From Pseudomonas sp. FP1742 (lineage in GTDB: Bacteria > Pseudomonadota > Gammaproteobacteria > Pseudomonadales > Pseudomonadaceae), in assembly GCF_030687145.1 (NCBI RefSeq), contig NZ_CP117460.1, forward strand, positions 3,720,001-3,784,000: DNA of 64,000 bases, read 5' to 3'. The notes under the pieces are model-generated. The model worked only from the letters and a program-made list of their open reading frames with translations. It made no database searches and was not told the DNA's origin. This document shows, one piece after another, positions 8,731 to 17,439 of this stretch; position 1 is the first letter of the stretch; each line of letters opens with the position of its first letter. The position numbers were made by a program, and so were the translations under genes.

Positions 8731-9606
8731 GTGCCCTACACGCTGCCGGCCAATGCCACCCAGAGCGGCGTGAAGAGCCGTTCAAGCAAGGGCGGCTCAC
8801 CGGCCAACTTCAATGAAATCCGCATGGAAGACAAGAAAGGCGCGGAGCAACTGTTTATCCACGCCGAGAAGAACCAGGACATCGAGGTCGAGAACGACGA
8901 GACCCACTGGGTCGGCCACGACCGCAGCAAGAGCATCGACAACGACGAAACCGTGCACGTCAAACACGACCGTACCGAAACCGTCGATAACAACGAGACC
9001 ATCACCATTGGCGTCAACCGTACCGAAAGCGTGGGCAACAACGAGGACATCAGCATCGGCGTCAACCGTACGGAACGCGTCGGCAGCAACGAGACCATCA
9101 ACATTGGCAGCAACCGCACGATCAGCGTCGGCGCCAACGAAACCGCGACCGTGACCCTGCAGCGCACCCACGCGGTAGGTATCAACGAGACGATCGCTAT
9201 CGGCGCAGCGCAGGAAGTTGTCATCGGTGCCTTTCAAACGGTGAATGTCGGGGCCTACCAAAACGTCAATGTGGGCCTCTACCAGTCGACCAATGTGGGC
9301 GCCAACCGCTCGGTGGACGTAGGTGCCAATCTTTCAACCACGGTAAAGGCAAACGAATCGCGCAAGGTCGGTGCAGGACGCACGACCGACATCGACAAGG
9401 ACGATGCGCTGACGGTGGGCAAGGACCTTGTCATCGATGCCGGTGACTCGGTGACCATCACCACCGGCAAAGCCAGCATCGTCATGAAGAAGGACGGCAC
9501 CATCAGCATCCGCGGCAAGGACATCACCATAGACGGCTCTGGCGCGATCAACATCAAGGCCAATAAGAACGTGGTGATCAAGGGACGCAAGATCCTGCAA
9601 AACTAG
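8731..9606 (+). CDS. vgrG: VgrG, C-terminal beta-helix spike, separated from the N-terminal part by an amber codon
   Basis: This in-frame continuation of vgrG opens at a GTG two codons after the amber codon. It starts PYTLPANATQSG, carries the conserved FNEIRMEDKKG and HAEKNQD segments, and then about 25 short NET/VG/NRT repeats that form the gp5-type trimeric beta-helix. The end resembles DUF2345 (GDSVTITTGKASIVMKKDG). No good ribosome site precedes the GTG, so independent translation is doubtful. Joined to the preceding piece it gives 749 codons, a normal VgrG length. Eleven bases separate its stop from the next gene. Confidence 0.85.
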   Translation: MPYTLPANATQSGVKSRSSKGGSPANFNEIRMEDKKGAEQLFIHAEKNQDIEVENDETHWVGHDRSKSIDNDETVHVKHDRTETVDNNETITIGVNRTESVGNNEDISIGVNRTERVGSNETINIGSNRTISVGANETATVTLQRTHAVGINETIAIGAAQEVVIGAFQTVNVGAYQNVNVGLYQSTNVGANRSVDVGANLSTTVKANESRKVGAGRTTDIDKDDALTVGKDLVIDAGDSVTITTGKASIVMKKDGTISIRGKDITIDGSGAINIKANKNVVIKGRKILQN

Positions 9607-9617
9607 GAGTCACGCGT

Positions 9618-10064
9618 ATGACGGTTCAATACCCACTACCCACCCAGGCCCGCATCGATGGCGTGGTCATCGGCCTCCTGCTCGACCTGCCGCAGGCCAG
9701 TGCGCCCCTGGTGACCTACCCCGGCTGCCCCGAGGAACAGAGCATCGCCGCCCGCAGCACCACCCTGCTCGCCCCTGAGGACATCGGCACCCAGGTGGCG
9801 CTGATGTTCGAAGATGGCGACCCTTTCCGCCCGCTAGTGATCGGTCGCCTGCTTGGCCAGGCCGCGGCGCCCGCACCGGTTGCCTGCGTGCAACTGGACG
9901 ACCAGCGCCTGGAATTGAGTGCCGAACGCGAGATCGTGCTGCGCTGCGGCAAGGCCAGCATCACCCTGACCCGCGCGGGTAAAGTGATTATCCAGGGCGC
10001 CTACCTGTCCAGCCGCTCCAGCGGGGTCAACCGCATCAAGGGTGGTTCGGTGCAGATCAACTAG
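9618..10064 (+). CDS. DUF6484 domain protein (VgrG-associated, PA0096-like)
   Basis: A 148-residue cytoplasmic protein with no signal peptide. Its compact beta-rich fold holds the segments IGLLLDLPQ, MFEDGDPFRPLVIGRLL and KVIIQGAYLSSRSSGVNRIKGGSVQIN. These match the DUF6484 proteins that sit directly after vgrG in cargo islands. The role is probably that of a VgrG- or effector-linked accessory. The biochemical function is unknown. It starts eleven bases after the vgrG stop and lies in the same transcription unit as the next six genes. Confidence 0.85.
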   Translation: MTVQYPLPTQARIDGVVIGLLLDLPQASAPLVTYPGCPEEQSIAARSTTLLAPEDIGTQVALMFEDGDPFRPLVIGRLLGQAAAPAPVACVQLDDQRLELSAEREIVLRCGKASITLTRAGKVIIQGAYLSSRSSGVNRIKGGSVQIN

Positions 10065-10079
10065 ACAGGTATTCGGCCC

Positions 10080-11192
10080 ATGGAACTGCTCAACGCCAGC
10101 AAACTGCTTGCTGCCTATACCCAGGGCACGGAGCCCGATGGCCGCGAATCCCTGGTGGTGGTGGCCAAAGGCACTTTCAATCTGCCGCTGGACGGCCGCG
10201 CGGCGACCCTCGCCGACAGCCAGCAACCGCTGCTGATGGCCGATACCTTCCTCGGCGAGCCTGGTCTCAGCGCCCCGCTGCAGGAAATGGACTTCGCCCC
10301 GGTCAAGCCATTCTGCGATGTGCTGGTGCGCGGCAAGGCCTATGCCCCAGGCGGGCGGCCCGTGAGGCAACTGGCTGCGGGCATTCGCGTCGGTCAGATG
10401 AGCAAAGCCTTTTCCGTCCTCGGCCCCCGGCAGTGGCAACCGGGGCTGTTGGGCGTTTCTCCCGGCTTGCCGCAGCCCTTCACCGAGCAGCACATCTCTT
10501 ATGCCCAGGCCTTTGGCGGCAGTCATCCGATGGCCAAAGACTCCGAAATGCGTCACTGCTACCTGGACAATCCGACCGGTTGTGGCTGGTTCCCAAGCCG
10601 CGTGGGTAGTGCTGACATCGTTGGCATGCCGATGCCGAACACCGAGGAATTGGGCAAGGCGATCGACAGTCCCTCTGGCGACTACCGCCCGATGGCCCTC
10701 GGCCCCATCGGCCGTAGCTGGCCGCAACGCGCCCGCTTCGCCGGTACTTATGACGAGACCTGGTTGGCCGACTGCTTTCCGTTTCTGCCGGGTGATTTCG
10801 ACCGCCGCTACTTTCAGGCGGCCCCTGACGATCAGCAGATCCAGTATCTGCGAGGCGGCGAGGACGTGCTGCTGCTCAACCTCACGCCCCAGGAGCGCGC
10901 GGGCTTTCGCATCCCCGAAATCGACGTGCCGGTGACCTTCTTCCTGAAAAAAGGCGGTCATGAGACTGTGCAGGCGGTGATCGATACCCTGCTGATCGAC
11001 ACCGACGCGCTCCAGGTGCAACTGACCTGGCGTGTCGCCCGTCCGCTACGGCGCAACATGTTCGAGATCGCTCAGGTGCTGGTCGGCACGATGTCCACGG
11101 GCTGGTGGCGCGCCCGTGAACTGGGCAAGGATTACTACCCGTCGCTCTCCTCCCTGGTAAAAGGCAAGCACGCACCCGAGGAGGCGAACTGA
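10080..11192 (+). CDS. DUF2169 type VI secretion adaptor (PA0097-like)
   Basis: DUF2169 proteins act as adaptors or chaperones that help load PAAR-like effectors onto VgrG. The 370-residue sequence has the family features: an N-terminal KGTFNLPLDG strand, AFGGSHPMAKDSE, the NPTGCGWFP segment, and the DYRPMALGPIGRSWPQRARFAGTYDETW block. The predicted location is cytoplasmic. The stop codon shares one base with the next ATG and a GAGGAGG lies just before it, so the genes are coupled. Confidence 0.9.
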   Translation: MELLNASKLLAAYTQGTEPDGRESLVVVAKGTFNLPLDGRAATLADSQQPLLMADTFLGEPGLSAPLQEMDFAPVKPFCDVLVRGKAYAPGGRPVRQLAAGIRVGQMSKAFSVLGPRQWQPGLLGVSPGLPQPFTEQHISYAQAFGGSHPMAKDSEMRHCYLDNPTGCGWFPSRVGSADIVGMPMPNTEELGKAIDSPSGDYRPMALGPIGRSWPQRARFAGTYDETWLADCFPFLPGDFDRRYFQAAPDDQQIQYLRGGEDVLLLNLTPQERAGFRIPEIDVPVTFFLKKGGHETVQAVIDTLLIDTDALQVQLTWRVARPLRRNMFEIAQVLVGTMSTGWWRARELGKDYYPSLSSLVKGKHAPEEAN

Positions 11193-12229
11193 TGACCGCG
11201 CTTTGCATCATCGGCTCCGGCATGGTCAGCGCTGTCGGCCTCAGCGCACCCGCGAGCTGCGCGGCGATCCGCTGTGCCATCGACAACTTCCAGGAAACCC
11301 GCTTTATCGACCAAGGTGGGCAATGGCTGATTGCCGCCAGCGTGCCTTTGGAACAGCCCTGGCGCGGCCGCACCAAGCTGATCAAAATGGCCGCCCGCGC
11401 CATCGCCGAGGCACTGCAAAGCACCCCCAACGTCGACCCGGAAAAGACCCCGCTGTTGCTGGGGGTGGCGGAAGTCGAGCGCCCCGGCCGCCTCGATGGT
11501 CTCGATAAGGGGCTGCTGCACGCCATCGAAGCCGAACTGGGCCTGCGCTTTCATCCCGGCTCCAACGTTATCTCCCGCGGCCGGGTCAGCGCTGCCGTGG
11601 CCCTGCTGAATGCGCGCACGCTGATCTACCAGGGCGGCCATCGCCATGTGTTGATTGCCGGCGTCGACTCCTTCCTCAGCGGGCCGACCCTGGCAGCCTT
11701 CGAAGAACGCCAACGCCTGCTCACCAGCCAGAACTCCAACGGATTTATCCCCGGCGAAGGCGCCGCCGCCGTGGTGCTGGCCGCCCCCGTCGCCAGCCAA
11801 GAGCCGCAATTGGCCTGCATCGGCCTGGGGTTCGGTATGGAGAAGGCCACGGTGGAGGCCGAAGACATTCCCCTGCGCGCCGACGGCCTGACCCAAGCCG
11901 TACGCGCCGCCCTGAGCGAAGTCGGCTGCGGGTTGGAGCAAATGGATTATCGGCTCACCGACATCTCCGGCGAGCAGTACTACTTCAAGGAAGCGTCCCT
12001 GGCCCTGAGCCGCACCCTGCGCGTGCGCAAGGAGTTCTTCCACCTCTGGCACCCCGCCGACTGCATCGGCGAAGTCGGCGCCGCCATCGGCCCGGCGATG
12101 CTCGCCGTGGCACTGGCCGCCAGCCGCAAGGGCTATGGCGAAGGCCCGAATATCTTCTGCCACTTGGGCAACGACGCCGGCGAACGCGCCGCCGCGATGC
12201 TCAGTTACCAGACTGTGAGGGCTGCGTGA
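11192..12229 (+). CDS. Beta-ketoacyl-synthase-like protein of the vgrG island, catalytic residues missing
   Basis: This thiolase-fold protein (345 residues) belongs to the group found between DUF2169 and PAAR-like genes (PA0098 position). The fold is recognisable from GSGMVSAVGLSA at the N-terminus and the VSAAVALLNARTLIYQGG and IAGVDSFLSGPTL segments. Where ketosynthases carry the nucleophilic Cys (DTACSS) this protein has SRGRVSAA. Where they carry the GH dyad histidine it has CIGEVGAAIG. Both losses argue against condensing activity. It is most likely a structural or chaperone-like protein for effector loading (inference). It overlaps the next gene at TGATG. Confidence 0.85.
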   Translation: MTALCIIGSGMVSAVGLSAPASCAAIRCAIDNFQETRFIDQGGQWLIAASVPLEQPWRGRTKLIKMAARAIAEALQSTPNVDPEKTPLLLGVAEVERPGRLDGLDKGLLHAIEAELGLRFHPGSNVISRGRVSAAVALLNARTLIYQGGHRHVLIAGVDSFLSGPTLAAFEERQRLLTSQNSNGFIPGEGAAAVVLAAPVASQEPQLACIGLGFGMEKATVEAEDIPLRADGLTQAVRAALSEVGCGLEQMDYRLTDISGEQYYFKEASLALSRTLRVRKEFFHLWHPADCIGEVGAAIGPAMLAVALAASRKGYGEGPNIFCHLGNDAGERAAAMLSYQTVRAA

Positions 12230-13404
12230 TGGCGAATGAGGTCTACGCCAACAATATGGAAGTTTCTTGCAAGGCGGCGGCTGGCAAGTCGATCGCCTGC
12301 TTTCCGGATGTCTGCTTCACCCCACCCCAGGCCCCGCCCACCCCGCTGGGGGTGCCGATCCCCTACCCCAATACCGGCATGGCCAAGGACACGACCAAGG
12401 GCAGTCGTACGGTGAAGATCAGTGGTAAGGAAGTGATGCTCAAGAACAAGAGCTACTTCAAGACCAGCTATGGGGATGAGGCCGGTTGCGCGCCGAAGAA
12501 GGGCGTGATCACCAGTAAGATCAAGGGCAAGGTGTACTTCACCTCCTGGTCGATGGATGTGAAGTTCGAAGGCGAGAACGTAGTGCGACACATGGACCTG
12601 ACAACCCACAACCACGCATCATCACCTGGTAACACACCAACGTGGATGCATGTGGATGCGATAGCGTTCGACGCCAGCGAAGGCCAGGTCTGCAAAGACG
12701 AGCAAAACGCTGCCGAGGATAAATGCAAGGATGCGAAAATACGTCCCAAGCGGGAGACCGAGAGAGGCAACAAAGTACCGGATGGAATGGATTGCGACGA
12801 TGAATGCAAGAAAGCCAAGGCATGCGTGCTCAAACCGAAAAAGAAAGACAAGAGTTTTTGCTGTCACCCGGAGATCACAGGTCACCACCTGATCGAGGTA
12901 CATTGTTTCTCTAAGACGGGGGAACGTGGCACAGCCTTGACTGGCTTCGAGAAGTACAAGCAAGACAACGCGCCGTGCGTGTGTGCATCCCAGTCGCGCG
13001 ACGACGGTACCCATGGAATCCTCCATGCGGTCCAGGGCCAGATGGAGGCGGCCCACAACAACGGTCCGGTGTTGCAATCCTGGCCGGACTCCGGTGACAA
13101 GATCAAACCAGGCAGCGACCAGCGACTACCCGCTAATGCCAAATGGACTTACAAAAATGCCCGTGAAGCAGGTGCACTCGCCCACAGTACGGCATTCCCT
13201 CATTGCAACTCGAAGTGCATAGCCAACCAGCTGGACGACTATCACCAGAAAAAATGTGACATGGAAGACAACACACCAGTGCGCAGCGATCCAGGCTCGG
13301 ACAAGCGCTCTTCCGGCACGCTGACTCCCACGCAGCAGAAGGCTGTCGACCAGGCGATCGAGACCATCAAAGGCATCACATCCAACGCCCACTCTGCCGC
13401 TTAA
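12229..13404 (+). CDS. PAAR-like (DUF4150) effector with C-terminal GHH-type HNH nuclease (Tse7-like)
   Basis: Putative antibacterial DNase carried on the VgrG tip. Residues about 1-125 form the DUF4150 PAAR-like cone (NNMEVSCKAAAGKS, GVPIPYPNTGMAKDT, MDLTTHNHAS). A Lys/Cys-rich linker follows, then the toxin domain with the GHH signature (TGHHLIEVHCF) and further histidines in HGILHAVQGQMEAAHNN and HCNSKC. The gene order vgrG, DUF6484, DUF2169, ketosynthase-like, PAAR-GHH matches P. aeruginosa PA0095-PA0099, where PA0099 is the DNase Tse7. A GTG three bases upstream is an alternative start. The toxin half looks lower in GC than its flanks. Confidence 0.88.
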   Translation: MANEVYANNMEVSCKAAAGKSIACFPDVCFTPPQAPPTPLGVPIPYPNTGMAKDTTKGSRTVKISGKEVMLKNKSYFKTSYGDEAGCAPKKGVITSKIKGKVYFTSWSMDVKFEGENVVRHMDLTTHNHASSPGNTPTWMHVDAIAFDASEGQVCKDEQNAAEDKCKDAKIRPKRETERGNKVPDGMDCDDECKKAKACVLKPKKKDKSFCCHPEITGHHLIEVHCFSKTGERGTALTGFEKYKQDNAPCVCASQSRDDGTHGILHAVQGQMEAAHNNGPVLQSWPDSGDKIKPGSDQRLPANAKWTYKNAREAGALAHSTAFPHCNSKCIANQLDDYHQKKCDMEDNTPVRSDPGSDKRSSGTLTPTQQKAVDQAIETIKGITSNAHSAA

Positions 13405-13433
13405 TTTTCAATTTCAAGAACGATAGGTTTGCT

Positions 13434-14342
13434 ATGTCTAACGAATACTCCTTCCTTTCCGGCTTCATGCAGAGCCGCAATGTTGGTCGAGTCATCGCCC
13501 AAGTCGATGTATTGAAGGAAAGTGGCTCGACCGCCTCCAAACTGCTCAAGTGGGACAGGTCCCAGAACCGCTGGTTCTCCTTCAACCTCGAGTGGCACGC
13601 CACGCGAATCTGTGCAATTGAAGTACCGGAAATCATGGTTTTCGCTACAGGTCCAGACGGTATTGTGTCAGTCAGCACAATGGTTGGCTCAACCGAAGAA
13701 GAGATCGACGACTCACTCGATGGCCCTGCTCGTCGCGGTCCTATTCGGGATCTGCAACTCATCAACGGTGTTCCCTACGCCACTGGCATGGGCCGCCAGG
13801 TTTACCGTCGCGAGGGGCCAGCCAAATGGACGCGCCAGGACCAGGGAGTGGTTTTACCCAGAGGCGAGATTGAACTATGCGGTTTCAACTCCATCGACGG
13901 CATCAGAGAAGAAAATCTCTATGCCGTCGGATTCAATGGCGAAATTTGGCAACGCCTGGAAGGCAAATGGTTCAATCGGGAAAGTCCAACCAATCTTGTA
14001 TTGCATCGGGTCAAGGTCGTTCGCGAAGATTTAGTGTTTATATGCGGGCAGATGGGCACTTTGCTGCGTGGCGATGGTTCGCAGTGGGAAGCCGTTGGAC
14101 AGAACGCGACCAGCGAAGACCTCTGGGGTATGGAGTGGTTCAACGGCGAGCTCTATTTGGCCTGTGATTCCGGTCTATTGCGCCTCGACGGCAATGACAA
14201 TCTGGTTGCAGTCGACATGAATTTGCCCAGTAAGCCCAGTAGCCGCCATCTCCATGCAAATGATGGTGTTCTCTGGTCCTGCGGACCGAAGAACGTAGTC
14301 TGGACCGAGGATGGGCAGCGTTGGACCGAGGTGACCCCGTGA
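13434..14342 (+). CDS. Candidate immunity protein for the GHH nuclease (Tsi7-like position)
   Basis: A 302-residue protein with no signal peptide, expected in the cytoplasm where a DNase toxin would need to be blocked. It has repeated beta-strand units with WD/BNR-like spacing (for example GFNGEIWQRLEGKWFNRES, ICGQMGTLLRGDGSQWEAVG, CGPKNVVWTEDGQRWTE), suggesting a beta-propeller. It starts 29 bases after the toxin stop, at the place occupied by tsi7 (PA0100) in P. aeruginosa. The immunity role rests on position and fold character, not on a diagnostic motif. Its GC is lower than that of the neighbours, as is common for toxin-immunity pairs. Confidence 0.75.
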   Translation: MSNEYSFLSGFMQSRNVGRVIAQVDVLKESGSTASKLLKWDRSQNRWFSFNLEWHATRICAIEVPEIMVFATGPDGIVSVSTMVGSTEEEIDDSLDGPARRGPIRDLQLINGVPYATGMGRQVYRREGPAKWTRQDQGVVLPRGEIELCGFNSIDGIREENLYAVGFNGEIWQRLEGKWFNRESPTNLVLHRVKVVREDLVFICGQMGTLLRGDGSQWEAVGQNATSEDLWGMEWFNGELYLACDSGLLRLDGNDNLVAVDMNLPSKPSSRHLHANDGVLWSCGPKNVVWTEDGQRWTEVTP

Positions 14343-14364
14343 TATCGACCCAGGCAGGCTCAGT

Positions 14365-15630
14365 TTGATATCCCTACCCATCATCATCGACCAACACGCC
14401 GAAGAAGCCGGCTTCCTCGCCGTCCTGCGCGACGATGCCCAGCGCGCGCCGCATTACGATCTGGATGACCTCAGCAACCTCGACAGCCGCATCGACGCCC
14501 ACCTCGACGGCCTTCGAATCGCCGGCACCATCGGCCTGGAAACCCTCCTGACCCAACTCGGCCCACACGCCATCGGCGAGATGTTCGCCAGTGCGGTACT
14601 GGCCTTCGAGGCGGGTAACACGCAGGTGTTGTCGCGGCTCAGCGAGCACTTGCGCAGTGCCGTGGACACAGAGCGCGGTTATCTGATGGCCTTGGGTTGG
14701 CTCGACTGGGAGTGGATATCGCCCTGGATCGACCGCATGCTCGCCGCCCCTGAGCCCCTGTTCCACCGCCTCGGCCTGGCCGCCTGTGGCATGCACCGCC
14801 ACGACCCTGGCCCCGCCCTGCTTACCGGACTTACCCACACCGACCCAAGCGTCCTGGCTCGTGCTGCTCGTACTGCCGGCGAGTTGCGTCGTCGTGATCT
14901 GATGCCGACGATTCGTGCCCACCGTCTACACCCGGATCCAGCCACGCGCTTCTGGGCCAACTGGGCCACTGCACAGATGGGCGATGAGTACGCCCTGGAA
15001 CCGCTGCGCCAGTTCGCCGAGCAACCGGGCGAGTTCCAGTACCGCGCGCTCTGCGTATTACTGGCTTGGCAAAAGCGTGAAAACAGCATCGCCTGGATAC
15101 GCCAATTGATAGAGAACCCTGAGCAGCAGCGCATCGGCATCCAGGCCATCGGGCTGCTGGGCGATCCGTTCAGCGTGCCGTGGCTGATCCAGCAGATGAG
15201 CGACCTGCCTCATGCCCGCGTCGCCGGCGAAGCCTTCAGTCTGATCACTGGCGCTGACCTGGGGCTGCTCGACCTGGAATTGCAGGAACTGCCGGATTTC
15301 GATGCCGGCCCGAACGACGATCCTGAGGACGCTGATGTCGCCATGGACCCCGATGAAAACCTGCCCTGGCCCGACCCGCAGTTGATCGCCGCCTGGTGGC
15401 GGGCCCATGGAGGCGATTTCCAGGTGGGCGTGGGCTATGTGCTGGGGCTACAGCAGAGCGAGAGCAGTTACCGGCGCGTCCTTGTCCAGGGCCAGCAACG
15501 CCAGCGTATTGCGGCCGCCTTCGGCGTTGCTCGCTGGCGGCCGAACGAAGTGCTGTTCCCCACCAGCGCACCCGCCTGGCGGCAAAAGATGTTGTTGGGG
15601 GAGCCAGCGTCGCCCGTTCGGCGCCTCTGA
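14365..15630 (+). CDS. TIGR02270-family HEAT-repeat-like protein (PA0101-like)
   Basis: A 421-residue soluble protein of the TIGR02270 type found at the end of vgrG/PAAR islands. It contains an array of helical, HEAT-like repeats (GLAACGMHRHDPGPALLTGL, ARAARTAGELRRRDLMPTIRAH, GIQAIGLLGDPFSVPWLIQQM) and the W-rich C-terminal WPDPQLIAAWWRAHGGDF segment. No ATG lies near the conserved start; a TTG at 14365 preceded by GGCAGG is the best start. The function is unknown; it closes the seven-gene island. Confidence 0.82.
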   Translation: MISLPIIIDQHAEEAGFLAVLRDDAQRAPHYDLDDLSNLDSRIDAHLDGLRIAGTIGLETLLTQLGPHAIGEMFASAVLAFEAGNTQVLSRLSEHLRSAVDTERGYLMALGWLDWEWISPWIDRMLAAPEPLFHRLGLAACGMHRHDPGPALLTGLTHTDPSVLARAARTAGELRRRDLMPTIRAHRLHPDPATRFWANWATAQMGDEYALEPLRQFAEQPGEFQYRALCVLLAWQKRENSIAWIRQLIENPEQQRIGIQAIGLLGDPFSVPWLIQQMSDLPHARVAGEAFSLITGADLGLLDLELQELPDFDAGPNDDPEDADVAMDPDENLPWPDPQLIAAWWRAHGGDFQVGVGYVLGLQQSESSYRRVLVQGQQRQRIAAAFGVARWRPNEVLFPTSAPAWRQKMLLGEPASPVRRL

Positions 15631-15699
15631 GGTTTTGCCACCCACTGCGAAACAGACTCACCGTAAGCCGCCCACACACCTTGCCAGGCAATGTTCGAC

Positions 15700-16296
15700 C
15701 TACACCAGCACGGTCAACCAGGCTGACACCAACAGCAAAAAAGCCAATGCATTGTTCATGCGTTTGAACGCCTGTGGCGAACCAAAAGCCCGAGCACTAC
15801 CCACGCCGAGCAACGCCCACAGGGTCATGCACGGCAAGGAGACCAACAGAAACACCAGCGACAACACCAGCAGCCGCAGGGTCTTGTCGTCGCCACCGAC
15901 AAATACGCTCGCCACCGCCACCGCCATCATCCAGACCTTGGGGTTGACCAATTGCAGGGTGGCGGCGCCGAACACGCTGAGCCCCTCGGCGCGCGAGGTG
16001 ACCGGGTCCAAGGACGGCGGCGCGCTTTGAAAGATCTGCCAGGCCAGCCAACTCAACCAGAGCACACCGGCCCAGGCCATTGCCTGCTGCACACGCGCAA
16101 ACCGCAGCAGCGTCTCGCCCACGCCGAGCCCGACGGCAAACACTATCAGCGCCGCCGCCACGCATGCGCCAAAAATGAGGGGTAGCGTGGCACCTAGCCC
16201 CCACCGCGAACTATGGCTCAACACCAGAATATTGGTCGGTCCCGGGGTAATCGAGGCAACGAACGCAAACAGCAGGAAAGGCAGTAACGATTCCAT
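15700..16296 (-). CDS. LysE-family amino-acid exporter
   Basis: An inner-membrane protein of 198 residues with six hydrophobic segments and the LysE/RhtB hallmark near the N-terminus (ITPGPTNILVLSHSSRWG). The NPKVWMMA motif in the middle is typical of this family. It exports amino acids or related small molecules; the substrate is not evident. CAGGGAG precedes the ATG. An AraC regulator gene lies upstream in the same direction with a gap of about 110 bases and is the likely controller. Confidence 0.9.
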   Translation of the reverse strand: MESLLPFLLFAFVASITPGPTNILVLSHSSRWGLGATLPLIFGACVAAALIVFAVGLGVGETLLRFARVQQAMAWAGVLWLSWLAWQIFQSAPPSLDPVTSRAEGLSVFGAATLQLVNPKVWMMAVAVASVFVGGDDKTLRLLVLSLVFLLVSLPCMTLWALLGVGSARAFGSPQAFKRMNNALAFLLLVSAWLTVLV

Positions 16297-16404
16297 GGCT
16301 CAGACTCCCTGAAGGCGCATCGAAGGGGCAGAAAAGAACAGCGAAAAGGACATGGCATGGACTCCTTGATCAAATAGGAAACCATGGTCGCGAGTCAGCG
16401 GGAT

Positions 16405-17241
16405 TCAGTCTGGAAGGTTTGAGCAGCGCTTGCGGTAATCTGCCGGTGTGAGCTGGTAGGCACGGCGAAACCAGCGTCCCATATGACTTTGATCGGCGAA
16501 CCCGAGAGCACTGGCCACCTGTGCCGGCGACTCGCCCCGCGCCAGCAGCTGCCGTGCCTTGGTCAGCCGCAACTGGATCAAATAAGCATGAGGCGCCAGT
16601 CCAAAGGCTGCCTTGAAGGCCCGCGTCAGACGATAGCGATCAACCCCGCAGGCTTGAGCCAGATCATCCAGCCCGATGTCCTCGTAGGCATGAGCATGCA
16701 GATAGTCACGCGCAACCTGGGCCACCAACGGCAGGCGCGGATCAAAGGTTTGACGCTTGCGCCAATCAAGGTGGCAAGTAAGCGCCCCCAACAAGGTGTC
16801 GATGGCACTCTGGCACACGATGCGCAAATCACCCTCATGGAGAGCGTGGAAGGCTAGATGAATGGCAGTGGCCAGGTCCGGATCCTGGCTCAGGGTGTTG
16901 GCGAAACCCGGCTGACTGTTGGTGGGTGCGTGCTCAAACAATGCGAGCAACTCCCGTTCCAGCCAGTGCGGATCGAGGTAGAGCATGGAATAGGTAAACC
17001 CTTCCTCGGTCGGCGCATGACCATCGTGTATTTCCCCCGGCTCCAGCATGAACACCTTGCCCGGCGTACTGAAGTGGCGGGCGCGCCGGCAATTGAACTG
17101 CTGCACCCCTTGCTCGGTGACCCCCACCAGAAAACTGTCATGCCAGTGCGGATCGTAAGCATGCCCCTGAAAATGGGCACGAATTGATTCAATCCCGGTA
17201 TCGGCATCCTGGGACAGCTCAATCCAGTTGCGTTTATCCAC
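16405..17241 (-). CDS. AraC-family regulator with N-terminal cupin-type sensing domain
   Basis: A transcription factor of 278 residues. The first half is a beta-rich ligand domain (HWHDSFLVGVTEQGVQQF, PGEIHDGHAP), the second half the paired AraC helix-turn-helix (YEDIGLDDLAQACGVDRYRLTRAFKAAFG, and GFADQSHMGRWFRRAYQLTPADYR). Translation begins at GTG 17241 with GGAG eight bases upstream. This arrangement is common next to LysE exporters, so control of the neighbouring exporter is a reasonable inference. Confidence 0.9.
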   Translation of the reverse strand: MDKRNWIELSQDADTGIESIRAHFQGHAYDPHWHDSFLVGVTEQGVQQFNCRRARHFSTPGKVFMLEPGEIHDGHAPTEEGFTYSMLYLDPHWLERELLALFEHAPTNSQPGFANTLSQDPDLATAIHLAFHALHEGDLRIVCQSAIDTLLGALTCHLDWRKRQTFDPRLPLVAQVARDYLHAHAYEDIGLDDLAQACGVDRYRLTRAFKAAFGLAPHAYLIQLRLTKARQLLARGESPAQVASALGFADQSHMGRWFRRAYQLTPADYRKRCSNLPD

Positions 17242-17439
17242 GCAAGGCTCCAGAGGTAATGTTTCAGTTTTGAACGGTTGGACGACTAAATTACCGCGCT
17301 TTGGAAAAGGACGTTTAGAAGATTTGTGCAGGTTGGTGCTGAGCCATAGCTACCGGTCGTGACCGACAGGAAACGGCCCCGAGTGTCTAGTCCTGAAATC
17401 ATCCGCCTGGAACGTCATGCCTTTTACCTCAGCATGTCG

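Noticed and set aside
8900..9360. Repetitive DNA that could be taken for a direct-repeat or CRISPR-like array
   Set aside because: The repeats are degenerate and in phase with codons; they encode the NET/VG/NRT beta-helix of VgrG. No constant repeat with unique spacers is present.
9834..12163. Long minus-strand frames (395 and 342 residues) under the DUF2169 and ketosynthase-like genes
   Set aside because: Shadows of real plus-strand genes with coupled starts and good ribosome sites; their products resemble no known protein.
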